Assembly (NCBI RefSeq): GCF_000190415.1
Contig: NZ_AEWF01000001.1
Span: forward strand, 124,001 to 188,000
Direction: 5' to 3'
DNA length: 64,000 nt
Source of the DNA: Candidatus Odyssella thessalonicensis L13
GTDB lineage: Bacteria; Pseudomonadota; Alphaproteobacteria; Paracaedibacterales; Paracaedibacteraceae
Shown piece after piece: positions 7,954 through 17,033 of the stretch (positions are counted from its first letter, which is position 1; each line of letters begins with the position of its first letter). The position numbers and the translations under genes are program-made. The notes under the pieces are model-generated. The model did not search any database, was not told the DNA's origin, and saw nothing but the letters and a program-made list of their open reading frames with translations.

Positions 7954-9438
7954 ATGGTTTCAGCAGCAACAAACCTAGGTGCTAATGCCGCTAAGCGTTA
8001 CTTAGAGATCAACACACAAAAGGCGACACGGGCCACTGAGGAATTGGCGTCCGGTTTTAAAGCTTCTAACCCGTCCTATGATCCTTCATCCTCAGCGGTT
8101 GGTTATCGTTTAACGGCAAATGTGCAATCTTTGGTACAAGCAAGCTCGAATGTGGCACAAGCAACAGCGATGATTCAGATGGCAACAGGCTCGCTTGGTG
8201 CGACGCAGGAGGTCTTAACACGCCTCAAAGAATTGACCGCAAAGGCTAATACGGACGGCGTAGGTGATGGGGAACGTAAAATGATGAACGAGGAGTTCCA
8301 ACAGCTTCTCAATCAAGTTACTGTTAATGCCCTGAGTGCACGTTGGGGCGGAGTTTCCCTGTTTTCAGGGGGTGTAGGGACGAGTACCGCAAATGGTACA
8401 GTCGCAGAGGCTGCTATGGGCCTTAATGTTACCACCAATGCCTTTGCCGGAACCTTAAATGCTACTAATACCCAAGGTAATATAAGTGGTGTTGCCTTGG
8501 ATGCGACTGTGGTGGCTAACGGTTCTCTTTATGAAGTGACGGTGGTTGTTGGAGAACAAACTTTCAAAGCTATGACCAGTGCTCCTTTAGATGGTGGCCA
8601 ACTAACTCTTGTTAGCATATCCGATCCCACAGCTTCTATTAGCCTTGACTATTTAGGTTCGGGTGTAGCTGTTCCCGATGCCACAATCTTTCAATCAGAA
8701 TTGCGCCAAGCTTTAGGGATCAGTCCTTCTCTTGCTCGTGCCACCTTCACCTCTTTGAGTACAGGTGCGGCTGCCATTGGTACGAGCCTTATATTCTCAC
8801 CTGGTGCTGCAACTGCCGCAGGTACGTGGGCGATGACCTATGATTATAATGCCACGACTCAGACCGGTACCTTTAGAATTTCTTCAGGATCAGAATATTA
8901 TACCACGACCCTCGATGCCTTGAATCCGATGACAACAACGGTGTCATTCCCGAACGGTATTAACCTTTCCTTAAATAACTTTGATGGAACCACAAACTTA
9001 GCGCAAGAAACCTTTACCGTAACCGCTGGCAGCCAAATTGTTCAGTCTTTCCAATATGGTGATAAAGCAAGCGATATGTTAACTGTGGTCTTTCAGGGCG
9101 CCTCGACAGCAGCCTTAAAGCTGAACAATTTAACAATTCTGACAAAGGCTGCAGCTCAAATAGCCTCTAGAAGTATTGACAATGCTCAAGATCAAGTAGG
9201 ATCGATGATTGCCGAGTTGGGTGGTAAAGCAAGCCAGCTTAATTTCATGGCTGATACTCTTAAAATCAGTATTCAGAACCAAACGGCAGCTCGATCGACC
9301 TTCGTTGATGCTGATATTGCTGAATCCATGTTGACTTTGCAGCGCTTTAAAGGATTAGCCCAGGTAGCTAATACAGTGTTTACCCAGGCCCTTAATGAGC
9401 AGTCTAATTTAACAACAATGGTTCAAAATGTACGCTAA
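7954..9438 (+). CDS. Flagellin (filament protein), copy 2
   Basis: Second flagellin, 494 aa, with the same architecture as copy 1: conserved helical ends (N-terminal ATNLGANAAKRYLEINTQKA, C-terminal MLTLQRFKGLAQVANTVF, ending MVQNVR) around a variable Ser/Thr/Gly-rich middle. The central domain differs substantially from copy 1, so the two filaments could differ in surface properties. The ATG follows AGAGGTAAAGAGA. It is first in a likely transcript with fliD (55-base gap) and fliS. Confidence 0.95.
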   Translation: MVSAATNLGANAAKRYLEINTQKATRATEELASGFKASNPSYDPSSSAVGYRLTANVQSLVQASSNVAQATAMIQMATGSLGATQEVLTRLKELTAKANTDGVGDGERKMMNEEFQQLLNQVTVNALSARWGGVSLFSGGVGTSTANGTVAEAAMGLNVTTNAFAGTLNATNTQGNISGVALDATVVANGSLYEVTVVVGEQTFKAMTSAPLDGGQLTLVSISDPTASISLDYLGSGVAVPDATIFQSELRQALGISPSLARATFTSLSTGAAAIGTSLIFSPGAATAAGTWAMTYDYNATTQTGTFRISSGSEYYTTTLDALNPMTTTVSFPNGINLSLNNFDGTTNLAQETFTVTAGSQIVQSFQYGDKASDMLTVVFQGASTAALKLNNLTILTKAAAQIASRSIDNAQDQVGSMIAELGGKASQLNFMADTLKISIQNQTAARSTFVDADIAESMLTLQRFKGLAQVANTVFTQALNEQSNLTTMVQNVR

Positions 9439-9493
9439 TAAGAGGAATAAAAGAGTAAGATAAGGCTTTCAACTGTTTTAGAGCGAGGGTAAC

Positions 9494-11671
9494 ATGGTAA
9501 CAAGTGTCAAAAGTGATTTCGGAATGGGGTTAGGTAAAGTCATCGTTGATGAGGAAAGCAAAACCCCCAGAATCTCACAAAAGGTTGCTGGCATTGATAT
9601 CGATGAATATCTCTCCGCTTATAAAGATGCTAAGAAAACGCAAGAAAAGCCTTATCAAGATAAAATTGATAAAAATACAAAAACCTTAGCAGCTTTATCA
9701 ACATTTCAAAATAAATTGAAAGCTGTTGATGATATCGCCAGAACTATGGCGAATCGTATATCGAGTACCTATTATGGAAAAACGACGAATGCTTTTGCCC
9801 AAAGAACCGTGAGTGCTACCGCTTCTAATGGTTCAGATTATACCAAAATTATTAATATAACGCCTTTAGAAAATGCCGACAAGGGCAGCTTCAGTGCACG
9901 CGTCGATCAGTTAGCGACCTATGACTCTAAAAAAGGAGTAGTTAGTGCCTCAAACATTAATGCGGCTTTAGGTATCACGGGAAGCTTTTCCATCAATTCC
10001 ATGAATGGAACAGCGGTAGATATTACTATAGACTCAAGCATGTCATTAGATGCAATCCGAAGTGCAATTAATAGCGTGTCAAACACCACAAATGTGACGG
10101 CGAGCGTCACGCAGATATCCTATGGAATGACGCCTACCTTTGAACTAAGGCTTAATGCTCAAAATATGGGGGAAGCTATCCTCCTTAAGAATAATGCAGG
10201 GACGACTCCGTTAGATCAACTGGGTATCCCTCAATTAGCTTCCCCCCAAATATGTAGTGTCATCAGTACGACCAATGAATCAACCGCTCTGGGTTTGACT
10301 GGCAATCTGGTTTTTGGAGCAGGAGGAGCCCAACAGATATTGGCTCTTAACCCGGCTTGGACCCTCGATAATCTAAAAACTCAGATTAACGCCATTACAG
10401 GGACGACCAATGTTCAAGCTGATTATGAGCGGCCATATCCGTCTAGTAACATATACCAACTTAAGCTGACCTCAACAGATACTCCTAGTACAAATATTTT
10501 GATTGATCCCAGTTCAGATACCACTTCATTAAAAAAATTAGGGTTGGATGCCCCCGGGGTGGATTTCAATACTTTATGTGCGAAAGTTAACATAAATGGT
10601 AATGATTTTAAGCGGTCAACCAATAGCATCTATGATATTGTTCCAAATGTCAGACTGGATTTAGTTTCAGTACCACCGACAACAGTCCCAGCAACCACAG
10701 TTACTGCCGTAATTTCGGATGATAAAAATGCTTTTGCTGCTCAATTTTTGAGTTTTATTGATGCCTACAATGACCTTATTACCTTCTATAATGACCAAAC
10801 TAAACCCAAAATGAAATCTGATGGGACAATTGCTGGCGAAGGGGCAGATGGTGCTGATTTATACGGTAATAGTTTTGCTCGTTCAGCAATTAATCAAATA
10901 AAATCTTCCTTGTTCGGGTCGGTGGCAGGGGCAGCTGCAAATACGGGGGCCTCCATTAATGGTTCTGCTCGAGTCTCAACGCTGCTTTCAATGGGGGTGG
11001 GGGTTAACAAGGAAGATAGTAATACATCCAATGGTACTTTAACCACTGATATGGCAGCTTTTGCCGCAGCTCTCGATAATAATTTCTCGGATGTTAAGCA
11101 ATTATTTTCAAATATGGTCAGTATTAGTAATAGCAGTTTTAGCGTTAGCGATATTCCGACGACTCTGCCCAACGATATAGCTGAGAATGGTTTTAAGGTA
11201 GAAATCGTCAGTGATGCTTTGGGGGTCAAAACCGCTAAATTTACCTTAGGCAGCACCGATTATGCAGCTGACGTGATTATTGATAACGTGGGAATAAATA
11301 TCCGGGGCAAGGCGGGTACCTCATTTGCCGGCATAAATATTTTATACGGTCAGAGCATGCCTAATTCTTCCTCAGCAACGGCTAATATTAACATTACCCA
11401 AGGACGTATGGCCGCTTTAGATAGTCAGATTCTGCGAGTGATCGATACCACGCTTGATCCGGCTACGGGTAAGAAGAAAGGTACTATCTTTGTTGAAATT
11501 GATAATCTTAACACCAGTACTACCTCGCAGCAGAAAGTAATTGACAGAATTGAGGGCGATATCAAGAAAGAGTCGGCCCGGATAGAGAAAGAATTTATGA
11601 AGGTCTATGAAGCCACCTTTGAGCTGGAAAATATCATGAACATGATTGATTCCTTTAATAAGGCTAACTAA
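9494..11671 (+). CDS. fliD: Flagellar hook-associated protein 2 / filament cap FliD
   Basis: Filament cap protein that guides folding of flagellin at the filament tip. At 725 aa it is longer than the usual 450-650. The N-terminal part has the FliD pattern (VAGIDIDEYLSAYKDAKK, then a coiled segment with many K and D, residues about 30-90). The C-terminal helical region (SSTTSQQKVIDRIEGDI-like to the end) matches the FliD C-terminal coiled coil. The middle is Ser/Thr/Asn-rich and repetitive, presumably the variable leg/head domains. Its position right after flagellin and before fliS supports the call. The start ATG follows GAGGGTAAC. Confidence 0.85.
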   Translation: MVTSVKSDFGMGLGKVIVDEESKTPRISQKVAGIDIDEYLSAYKDAKKTQEKPYQDKIDKNTKTLAALSTFQNKLKAVDDIARTMANRISSTYYGKTTNAFAQRTVSATASNGSDYTKIINITPLENADKGSFSARVDQLATYDSKKGVVSASNINAALGITGSFSINSMNGTAVDITIDSSMSLDAIRSAINSVSNTTNVTASVTQISYGMTPTFELRLNAQNMGEAILLKNNAGTTPLDQLGIPQLASPQICSVISTTNESTALGLTGNLVFGAGGAQQILALNPAWTLDNLKTQINAITGTTNVQADYERPYPSSNIYQLKLTSTDTPSTNILIDPSSDTTSLKKLGLDAPGVDFNTLCAKVNINGNDFKRSTNSIYDIVPNVRLDLVSVPPTTVPATTVTAVISDDKNAFAAQFLSFIDAYNDLITFYNDQTKPKMKSDGTIAGEGADGADLYGNSFARSAINQIKSSLFGSVAGAAANTGASINGSARVSTLLSMGVGVNKEDSNTSNGTLTTDMAAFAAALDNNFSDVKQLFSNMVSISNSSFSVSDIPTTLPNDIAENGFKVEIVSDALGVKTAKFTLGSTDYAADVIIDNVGINIRGKAGTSFAGINILYGQSMPNSSSATANINITQGRMAALDSQILRVIDTTLDPATGKKKGTIFVEIDNLNTSTTSQQKVIDRIEGDIKKESARIEKEFMKVYEATFELENIMNMIDSFNKAN

Positions 11672-11696
11672 TTGTATTTGCTTGAATTGCTTAGCC

Positions 11697-11715
11697 GGAG
11701 GATAGAAGCTCCTCC
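11697..11715 (+). promoter_or_regulatory. Hairpin in the fliD-fliS gap
   Basis: Perfect 6-bp stem GGAGGA/TCCTCC with a 7-base loop, 28 bases before the fliS ATG. It is not followed by a T-run, so it is not a standard terminator. It contains a Shine-Dalgarno-like GGAGGA that the stem hides. Possibly translational tuning of fliS or an mRNA-processing site. Confidence 0.35.
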
Positions 11716-11742
11716 ACGATCCATGGCATTGGGAGACAGATA

Positions 11743-12168
11743 ATGTATAACAAAATGCGCACCTATCGTCGCGTAGAAGCGATGACCGCTTCCAAAATAG
11801 CCCAGGTGGCTATATTGCTTGAACATTGTGCTGAGCTTTTGCGGCGAACAAAGGTCGCGATCGAGGTAAAAGATTATGAACAGCGCTATCTTTGTACCGA
11901 GAAAGTTATGGTCATTCTGAGCTCAATTCAGTCAAGTCTGGCAATAGAGACTTCTGCTGAGGCTGTCGAGTTAAATGCTTTCTTTAATACGATGATCATA
12001 GCGTTGCTTGATATTAACCTAAAACAAGAGGCGGCACTGTGCGAGAAGGTAGAATTTGCCTTGGCAGAAATGGCCTCAATATGGCGGCTGGCTGATAGTC
12101 ATACTCGCATTGAGGAGAAGACAAATTCATCTTCTCCTGAAGCGGGCTCCCTGTCCCTAGATGTTTAA
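11743..12168 (+). CDS. fliS: Flagellin export chaperone FliS
   Basis: Cytoplasmic chaperone that binds the flagellin C-terminus and prevents premature polymerisation. At 141 aa it is all-helical and shows the FliS pattern: [20 protein letters not shown] near the N-terminus (equivalent to Y-x-x-x-x-v-x-T-A-s-p-x-x-L-i-x-m-L), then [13 protein letters not shown] and a long helix ending in LADSHTRI. It lies 71 bases after fliD. The 3' end overlaps the end of the convergent rlmN by 4 bases. The fold and neighbours make the call good, although overall similarity looks diverged. Confidence 0.82.
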   Translation: MYNKMRTYRRVEAMTASKIAQVAILLEHCAELLRRTKVAIEVKDYEQRYLCTEKVMVILSSIQSSLAIETSAEAVELNAFFNTMIIALLDINLKQEAALCEKVEFALAEMASIWRLADSHTRIEEKTNSSSPEAGSLSLDV

Positions 12169-13265
12169 GCGGTGAGGGCGGTCGGCCCTGGATTCAGCAA
12201 GCTTTTCGACGGGCGAATACTTTCAGACTTTAACTGACCACAGGCAGCAAGTATGTCGCGCCCTCTAGGGGTGCGCACCGGGGAAGAATACCCAGCTTTT
12301 GAAACAATCTCTGAAAAGGCTGCGATGCGATCGGCGGTTGAGCATTCAAATGTTGAGCCAGGCCAGGGATTAAATGGGATCAAATTAATCTTTGCCGGAA
12401 TGCCTCGGATTAAACGCACTAATTCTTTGGCATCATTATTTGTATCGTTAACCCCTTTAAGCATCACATATTCAAAGGTGATACGATTGGCATTATTAAC
12501 GCCTGGATAACGGCGGCACGCCTCAATCAGCTCTTTAATGGGATACTTCTTGTTAAGAGGGACAAGAATATTGCGCAGATCATCTCTTACAGCATGCAAG
12601 GAGACCGCAAGATTAACCCCAATTTCTTGACCACAGCGGTCCATCATCGGCACCACGCCACTGGTGGACAAAGTGATTTTTCGCTTTGATAAAGATATAC
12701 CCTCTGGATCCATGATAATCTTTAACGCCTTAGCGACATTATCAAAGTTATAAAGTGGCTCACCCATTCCCATCATGACAATATTTGAAATATGGCGATT
12801 ACTAAAGGGCGTTGGCCACTCATTGAAAGCATCACGGGCGAGCATCAGCTGGCCGACAATTTCCGCTGATGTTAAATTGCGGACAAGCTTTTGCGTTCCT
12901 GTATGGCAGAATTTACATGTTAGCGTACAGCCAACTTGGGAGGAAATACAAATTGTACCTCGGTCTACTTCAGGAATATGGACGCATTCAGCCTCTTCTC
13001 CATCCGCAAATCTCAATAACCATTTCTGAGTGCCATCACAAGATCTTAATGCCTTGGTAATGTCGGGGCGATGGATCATATAGGTATCCGTTAATGTCTG
13101 ACGCAGATCTTTGGGAAGATTCTGCATTTCCTCAAAACTTCTGACCCCTTGAAAGTATAACCAATGCCAAACTTGCTTTACTCGAAACTTTGCAATTCCA
13201 GCATCAGTGAATTCCTTTTCCAAATCTTCTCTGGCTATACCAATTATATTTTGCTTTTGATTCAT
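12165..13265 (-). CDS. rlmN: 23S rRNA (adenine-C2)-methyltransferase RlmN
   Basis: Radical-SAM enzyme that methylates C2 of A2503 in 23S rRNA and A37 of some tRNAs. The 366-aa protein has the Fe-S motif C113-TLT-C117-KF-C120, the GEPL motif ([10 protein letters not shown]), and the conserved cysteine region near the C-terminus ([14 protein letters not shown]). The start chosen is the ATG at 13265, which follows AAGGAA by 6 bases; a longer in-frame reading from 13301 lacks such a site. Convergent with and overlapping the fliS end by 4 bases. Confidence 0.95.
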   Translation of the reverse strand: MNQKQNIIGIAREDLEKEFTDAGIAKFRVKQVWHWLYFQGVRSFEEMQNLPKDLRQTLTDTYMIHRPDITKALRSCDGTQKWLLRFADGEEAECVHIPEVDRGTICISSQVGCTLTCKFCHTGTQKLVRNLTSAEIVGQLMLARDAFNEWPTPFSNRHISNIVMMGMGEPLYNFDNVAKALKIIMDPEGISLSKRKITLSTSGVVPMMDRCGQEIGVNLAVSLHAVRDDLRNILVPLNKKYPIKELIEACRRYPGVNNANRITFEYVMLKGVNDTNNDAKELVRLIRGIPAKINLIPFNPWPGSTFECSTADRIAAFSEIVSKAGYSSPVRTPRGRDILAACGQLKSESIRPSKSLLNPGPTALTA

Positions 13266-13572
13266 TTGATTTCCTTGACTTACCCTACTGATATAATGCA
13301 TTTACATGAAAATTGCGATAAGAAAGTCATTTCTTTTTAAATCTGAACTGCAGATTATAGCAATCTTTGTCTCCCGCCCTTACCGAAGAGGGGGGAAATA
13401 ATCAGCTGCATAGAGTGCCTTATTTGCTTTTTTAAATCGATAGCCCTAAATGGCTTAAGCCTCTTGCCGCAAATGAGATCCCTGTAAATGTTGCTCCAAG
13501 AATTTCTTAAGCTCTAATTATTAAGGACTGAGGTCAGTTTTGATAAAAACAGCAAGTCTGATTCAGGTGCCC
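13266..13572. other. Intergenic region rlmN-lpxI
   Basis: About 300 bases. The rlmN side should hold its promoter (a TATAAT-like hexamer on the minus strand near 13355) but no good -35 was found. No coding sequence recognised; in particular the lpxB that usually follows lpxI is not here. Confidence 0.5.
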
Positions 13573-14397
13573 TTATTCCTCAAATCCGATAATAAAAATA
13601 TTGTTTTGATTAGCCAGTTGTATACTTTTATCTCTGTGTAAAAACTGGGTCTTTCCTGCTTGGACGGCGATGCCGGCAAAGCTGGCTTTCACACATTGGC
13701 TAACAGTTTCTAAGCCAATGGTTGGCAAATCTACCTTTAGATCTTGTTGGGGCTTTGCCATCTTGACCAAGATCGGAGAGCGGCCGGATCGTTTATACTC
13801 TTGGGTGCGGCTAATAAGTTTTTCAGTTCCTTCGATAGCTTCAACGCCAAGAATTAACCCTTGTTGAATGATTAAGGCTTGGCCTACATCCGCTTCCCCA
13901 AGCTTTAGCAATATCTGTTGAGCCATTCTGATATCCCTTATTTCCTCTGCGGTTGGCTGGGTAAGGGTTAGACAAGCAGATGGCATAATTAGGTCATCCA
14001 AAAGTTCAGTGGCCCCGAGGACAGTGAAACCTTGCTCTTCTAAATATTTTACAATGGCGCTTAACAGGCCATCATCCCCGACTGAGCTAAACCCTAGCTT
14101 GGCCAAAAGTTTTGTGCCTGTCCAGTCGAGCGATAATTCTGCAAGGCTTGGCCGTCTGATGCTACCAGCCATAACCACATGGGTTACAGATTGTGAGCGA
14201 AAGTAGTTCAATAATGCCGCGACTGTGCCCAACTTTAACCAAGTATGGGGAACCGATTGAACTGTGTCGGACGGCGTTTGGTTTTCAAAGGCGGCCGCCA
14301 CGATGGGAATCTCTTGGCGTTGACATTGCTGGATTATCTGCCTGGGTAAATCCCCTTGACCTGCAATTAAACCTACAACTTTATTGTTAGCCGCCAT
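13573..14397 (-). CDS. lpxI: UDP-2,3-diacylglucosamine pyrophosphatase LpxI
   Basis: Cleaves UDP-2,3-diacylglucosamine to lipid X in lipid A synthesis; LpxI replaces LpxH in most Alphaproteobacteria. At 274 aa it has the usual length. It shows the family's N-terminal VGLIAGQGDLPRQII, the GSIRRPSLAEL segment and the C-terminal domain ending with the conserved DLPTIGLETVSQC and GIAVQAGKTQ. It is last in the run fabZ-lpxA-lpxD-lpxI, about 60 bases after lpxD. In related genomes lpxB follows; here it does not. Confidence 0.92.
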   Translation of the reverse strand: MAANNKVVGLIAGQGDLPRQIIQQCQRQEIPIVAAAFENQTPSDTVQSVPHTWLKLGTVAALLNYFRSQSVTHVVMAGSIRRPSLAELSLDWTGTKLLAKLGFSSVGDDGLLSAIVKYLEEQGFTVLGATELLDDLIMPSACLTLTQPTAEEIRDIRMAQQILLKLGEADVGQALIIQQGLILGVEAIEGTEKLISRTQEYKRSGRSPILVKMAKPQQDLKVDLPTIGLETVSQCVKASFAGIAVQAGKTQFLHRDKSIQLANQNNIFIIGFEE

Positions 14398-14456
14398 GCT
14401 TAACTTTTACTCCCTTAAAAGATTCTAATAATAGACCTGCTTAATTTAATCTTGCC

Positions 14457-15479
14457 TTACTTGTTTGAGGTCTTGGCTAACTTTGCTAATACGGCGACTT
14501 GTTTGAAGTGTTCTTTTATAGGGAAGGCTGGCAGACCAGCAACAGTTGCTCCTGGTTCAATATCACGCATGATGCCTGATTTGGCTCCAATTCTTACATT
14601 GTCGCCAATCCTCAAATGTCCAGCTATTCCAACTTGGCCGGCAACAATAACAAATTTCCCTAAGCGTGTACTGCCTGCAATGCCCACCTGAGCCACCAAG
14701 ACAGAATATTCCCCCACCACAACATTATGCGCAATTTGAACTTGATTATCCATACGGACCCCTTTGTGGATCTCTGTATCAGCATTGGAACCACGATCGA
14801 TTGTAGTATTCGCACCAATGTCCACATAATCACCAATGATAACCCTGCCTAATTGAGGCACAGGCACATGACCTTTGGCATCCATATCAAACCCAAACCC
14901 TCGTTGACCTATGCGGGCGCCTGGTTTAATTGACACATAATTACCAATTATGCTGTTCGCTATACTAACATGAGAGTCAAAGCTGCACTCTTTGCCAATT
15001 ATGCAATTACTATCAATGAGAGTATAATCACCGATGGTTGTATTTTCGCCAATTTCTACATTTTCACCAATCACCACATAGTGTCCAATCTTGCATCCGG
15101 CCCCTATTTTAGCAGAGGCAGGAATAATAGCGGTTTGACTGATGCTTTCTAATCTTTTTCTTTCTTCATAAAATAATGATAATAGACGGGCAAAATCCCG
15201 ATAAGGGGTTTTTGATATGAAAACTGGTAGGTTTTCAGGGGCATGTTTAATATAATCTTCTGCAATTATACAAGCACCCGCCCGGGTAGATTGAAACTGT
15301 TCCTTGTATTTATGGTTATGGTAGCAGGCTAAGTGATTACTCTCGGCCAATTGAAGCGGGGAGAGTTCTTCAATTAATAACGAGGGATTATCACAATTTA
15401 ATAGGGGTAAACCCAGGAGTTTAGAGATCTGGTTGAGTGTATATGGCCCCTTTTTAATATAGAAACGTAAATCAGGCAT
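14457..15479 (-). CDS. lpxD: UDP-3-O-acylglucosamine N-acyltransferase LpxD
   Basis: Transfers the second hydroxyacyl chain from acyl-ACP to UDP-3-O-acylglucosamine in lipid A synthesis. At 340 aa it has a normal length. It has an N-terminal uridine-binding domain (about residues 1-100, with the conserved PLQLAESNHLACYHN), then a left-handed beta-helix built of hexapeptide repeats (IGAGCKIGHYVVIGENVEIG and following), and a C-terminal helical extension for ACP. The catalytic His lies in MDNQVQIAHNVVVG. The odd feature is position: it lies after lpxA rather than between skp and fabZ. Confidence 0.95.
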   Translation of the reverse strand: MPDLRFYIKKGPYTLNQISKLLGLPLLNCDNPSLLIEELSPLQLAESNHLACYHNHKYKEQFQSTRAGACIIAEDYIKHAPENLPVFISKTPYRDFARLLSLFYEERKRLESISQTAIIPASAKIGAGCKIGHYVVIGENVEIGENTTIGDYTLIDSNCIIGKECSFDSHVSIANSIIGNYVSIKPGARIGQRGFGFDMDAKGHVPVPQLGRVIIGDYVDIGANTTIDRGSNADTEIHKGVRMDNQVQIAHNVVVGEYSVLVAQVGIAGSTRLGKFVIVAGQVGIAGHLRIGDNVRIGAKSGIMRDIEPGATVAGLPAFPIKEHFKQVAVLAKLAKTSNK

Positions 15480-15579
15480 AATTGGCTCTTGTTAAAAAAG
15501 TGAGAAGTAAGGCGAATGATCTTAAAGACAATATATCAAACTTTATAATCAGTGTTAAGAATTGCATAGGTAAAAAATC

Positions 15580-16377
15580 TTACCCCTTTGGCATGCATAA
15601 ATTCCGATGAGATTCGCCCTGAATAAATTGAATTAGGGCGTCAATTTCTGGGATATCTGCTTGCGCCTCTTTAAGGAGCGCCAATCTTTGCTGAAAGGTG
15701 TTGTTTTCTTGCACTAAGTCGGGCGTGAATAAAGTCTTATAGGCTTCTCTGAGGGCACTAATTGCCTTTTGAGAAAAGCCGCGGCGTTTCAGGCCAACCA
15801 AATTAAGGCCGGACAAACGAGCGCGTTCGCCAATAACAATTCCATAGGGGATAACATCATGTTCAACGCCAGACATTCCACCAATCATGGCATGAGCGCC
15901 GATACGTACAAATTGATGAACCGCAGACAAGCCTCCAATAATCACATGATCTTCCACGATAACGTGTCCCGCCAGGGTTGCTTGGTTGGCGAAAATTACG
16001 TCATCACCAATAATGCAATCATGAGCAATATGAGTGCCCACCATAAACAGGCCACGATTTCCAATGCTTGTAACCGTGTTACCGGTGGCAGTACCAGGGT
16101 GCATGGTGACATATTCGCGAATCCTGTTATCATCGCCAATTTCAAGGCGCGCCATTTCGCCAGCGTATTTTTTATCTTGGGGAATATGACCAATGGTAGC
16201 AAAAGGGAAAATAATATTACGATGGCCAAGGGTGGTATGCCCTTCAATAACCACATGAGATTTTAGTTCAACATCATCACCAATAGTTACATTCGGTCCT
16301 ATATAACAAAAAGGTCCGGCTTTAAAATTCTTTCCGATCTTGGCCGAGGCCTCAATGATAGTAGTCGGATGGATCAT
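15580..16377 (-). CDS. lpxA: UDP-N-acetylglucosamine O-acyltransferase LpxA
   Basis: First enzyme of lipid A synthesis: 3-O-acylation of UDP-GlcNAc. The 265-aa protein has an N-terminal hexapeptide-repeat beta-helix (IHPTTIIEASAKIGKNF...), the catalytic-His region (GTHIAHDCIIGDDVIFANQA, His in AHDC), and a C-terminal helical domain (AISALREAYKTLF). Its length matches the family. It starts 12 bases after the fabZ stop, typical of a tightly coupled operon. Confidence 0.96.
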   Translation of the reverse strand: MIHPTTIIEASAKIGKNFKAGPFCYIGPNVTIGDDVELKSHVVIEGHTTLGHRNIIFPFATIGHIPQDKKYAGEMARLEIGDDNRIREYVTMHPGTATGNTVTSIGNRGLFMVGTHIAHDCIIGDDVIFANQATLAGHVIVEDHVIIGGLSAVHQFVRIGAHAMIGGMSGVEHDVIPYGIVIGERARLSGLNLVGLKRRGFSQKAISALREAYKTLFTPDLVQENNTFQQRLALLKEAQADIPEIDALIQFIQGESHRNLCMPKG

Positions 16378-16389
16378 AAACTTATTCCC

Positions 16390-16842
16390 CTATTTATTTG
16401 CAATCATTGCCGTAAAAGTTGCTTCATCAGTCAAGGTATCCTCTACCCAAGCTTCTCCTTTAAATTTCCAAATATTGCCTCGAGATTTCAAAATTGTTAC
16501 TTTGAGCTTTAAGACATCTCCCGGTACGACGGGTTTGCGAAATTTTGCTTCCTCAATGGACATAAAATAAACAATTTTATCCTTTGTGTCCTGCGCCATG
16601 GATTTCACGACGAGTACTCCCGCCGCCTGGGCCATGGCTTCGACAATTAAAACCCCAGGCATAACGGGATGCCCCGGAAAATGACCTTGGAAGAACCATT
16701 CATTCATGGTGACATTCTTGATGCCGGTGGCACTTTGTCCAAGCTTGACATCCACAAGTTTATCAATCAAGAGCATGGGAATGCGATGGGGAATTAAGTC
16801 CATAATTTCATTGATTAAAATATCTGGGCTGGATTGCGTCAT
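16390..16842 (-). CDS. fabZ: 3-hydroxyacyl-ACP dehydratase FabZ
   Basis: Dehydrates beta-hydroxyacyl-ACP in fatty acid elongation and sits at the branch to lipid A. The 150-aa hot-dog protein contains the catalytic His in GHFPGHPVMPGVLIVEAMAQ and the Glu of the same motif. The start ATG follows AAAGGA. Its neighbours lpxA and skp-like are the standard alphaproteobacterial context. Confidence 0.96.
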   Translation of the reverse strand: MTQSSPDILINEIMDLIPHRIPMLLIDKLVDVKLGQSATGIKNVTMNEWFFQGHFPGHPVMPGVLIVEAMAQAAGVLVVKSMAQDTKDKIVYFMSIEEAKFRKPVVPGDVLKLKVTILKSRGNIWKFKGEAWVEDTLTDEATFTAMIANK

Positions 16843-16885
16843 TATTGCTTTTCCTTTACTTCAATTATTTATAGAGCACGATACG

Positions 16886-17023
16886 CTAATCGTATCTTTT
16901 TAAAATGCGATCGGGTAGCTGACAAAATTTTGGGACTGCCTTACCTAAGGCATTGCTGAATCTTAAAGTAATTAAGCCCAGCTTTTCCGCCTTTACATCC
17001 GTAAGTAATTGCTCATTCTTCAT
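16886..17023 (-). CDS. Possible 45-aa protein between skp and fabZ
   Basis: A short reading frame starts 10 bases after the skp stop, with AAAGGA in front of its ATG, and encodes a basic peptide beginning MKNEQLLTDVKAEKLGLI and ending in a KRYD tail. It ends 43 bases before the fabZ start. Good ribosome-binding site, spacing and strand favour a real gene. I recognise no family. lpxD normally occupies this place, but the peptide does not resemble LpxD. It could be a relic of a rearrangement. Confidence 0.35.
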   Translation of the reverse strand: MKNEQLLTDVKAEKLGLITLRFSNALGKAVPKFCQLPDRILKRYD

Positions 17024-17033
17024 GGCTGATCCT

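Noticed and set aside
15769-16266. 165-codon frame opposite lpxA
   Set aside because: Shadow of the hexapeptide-repeat gene; lpxA on the other strand is unambiguous.
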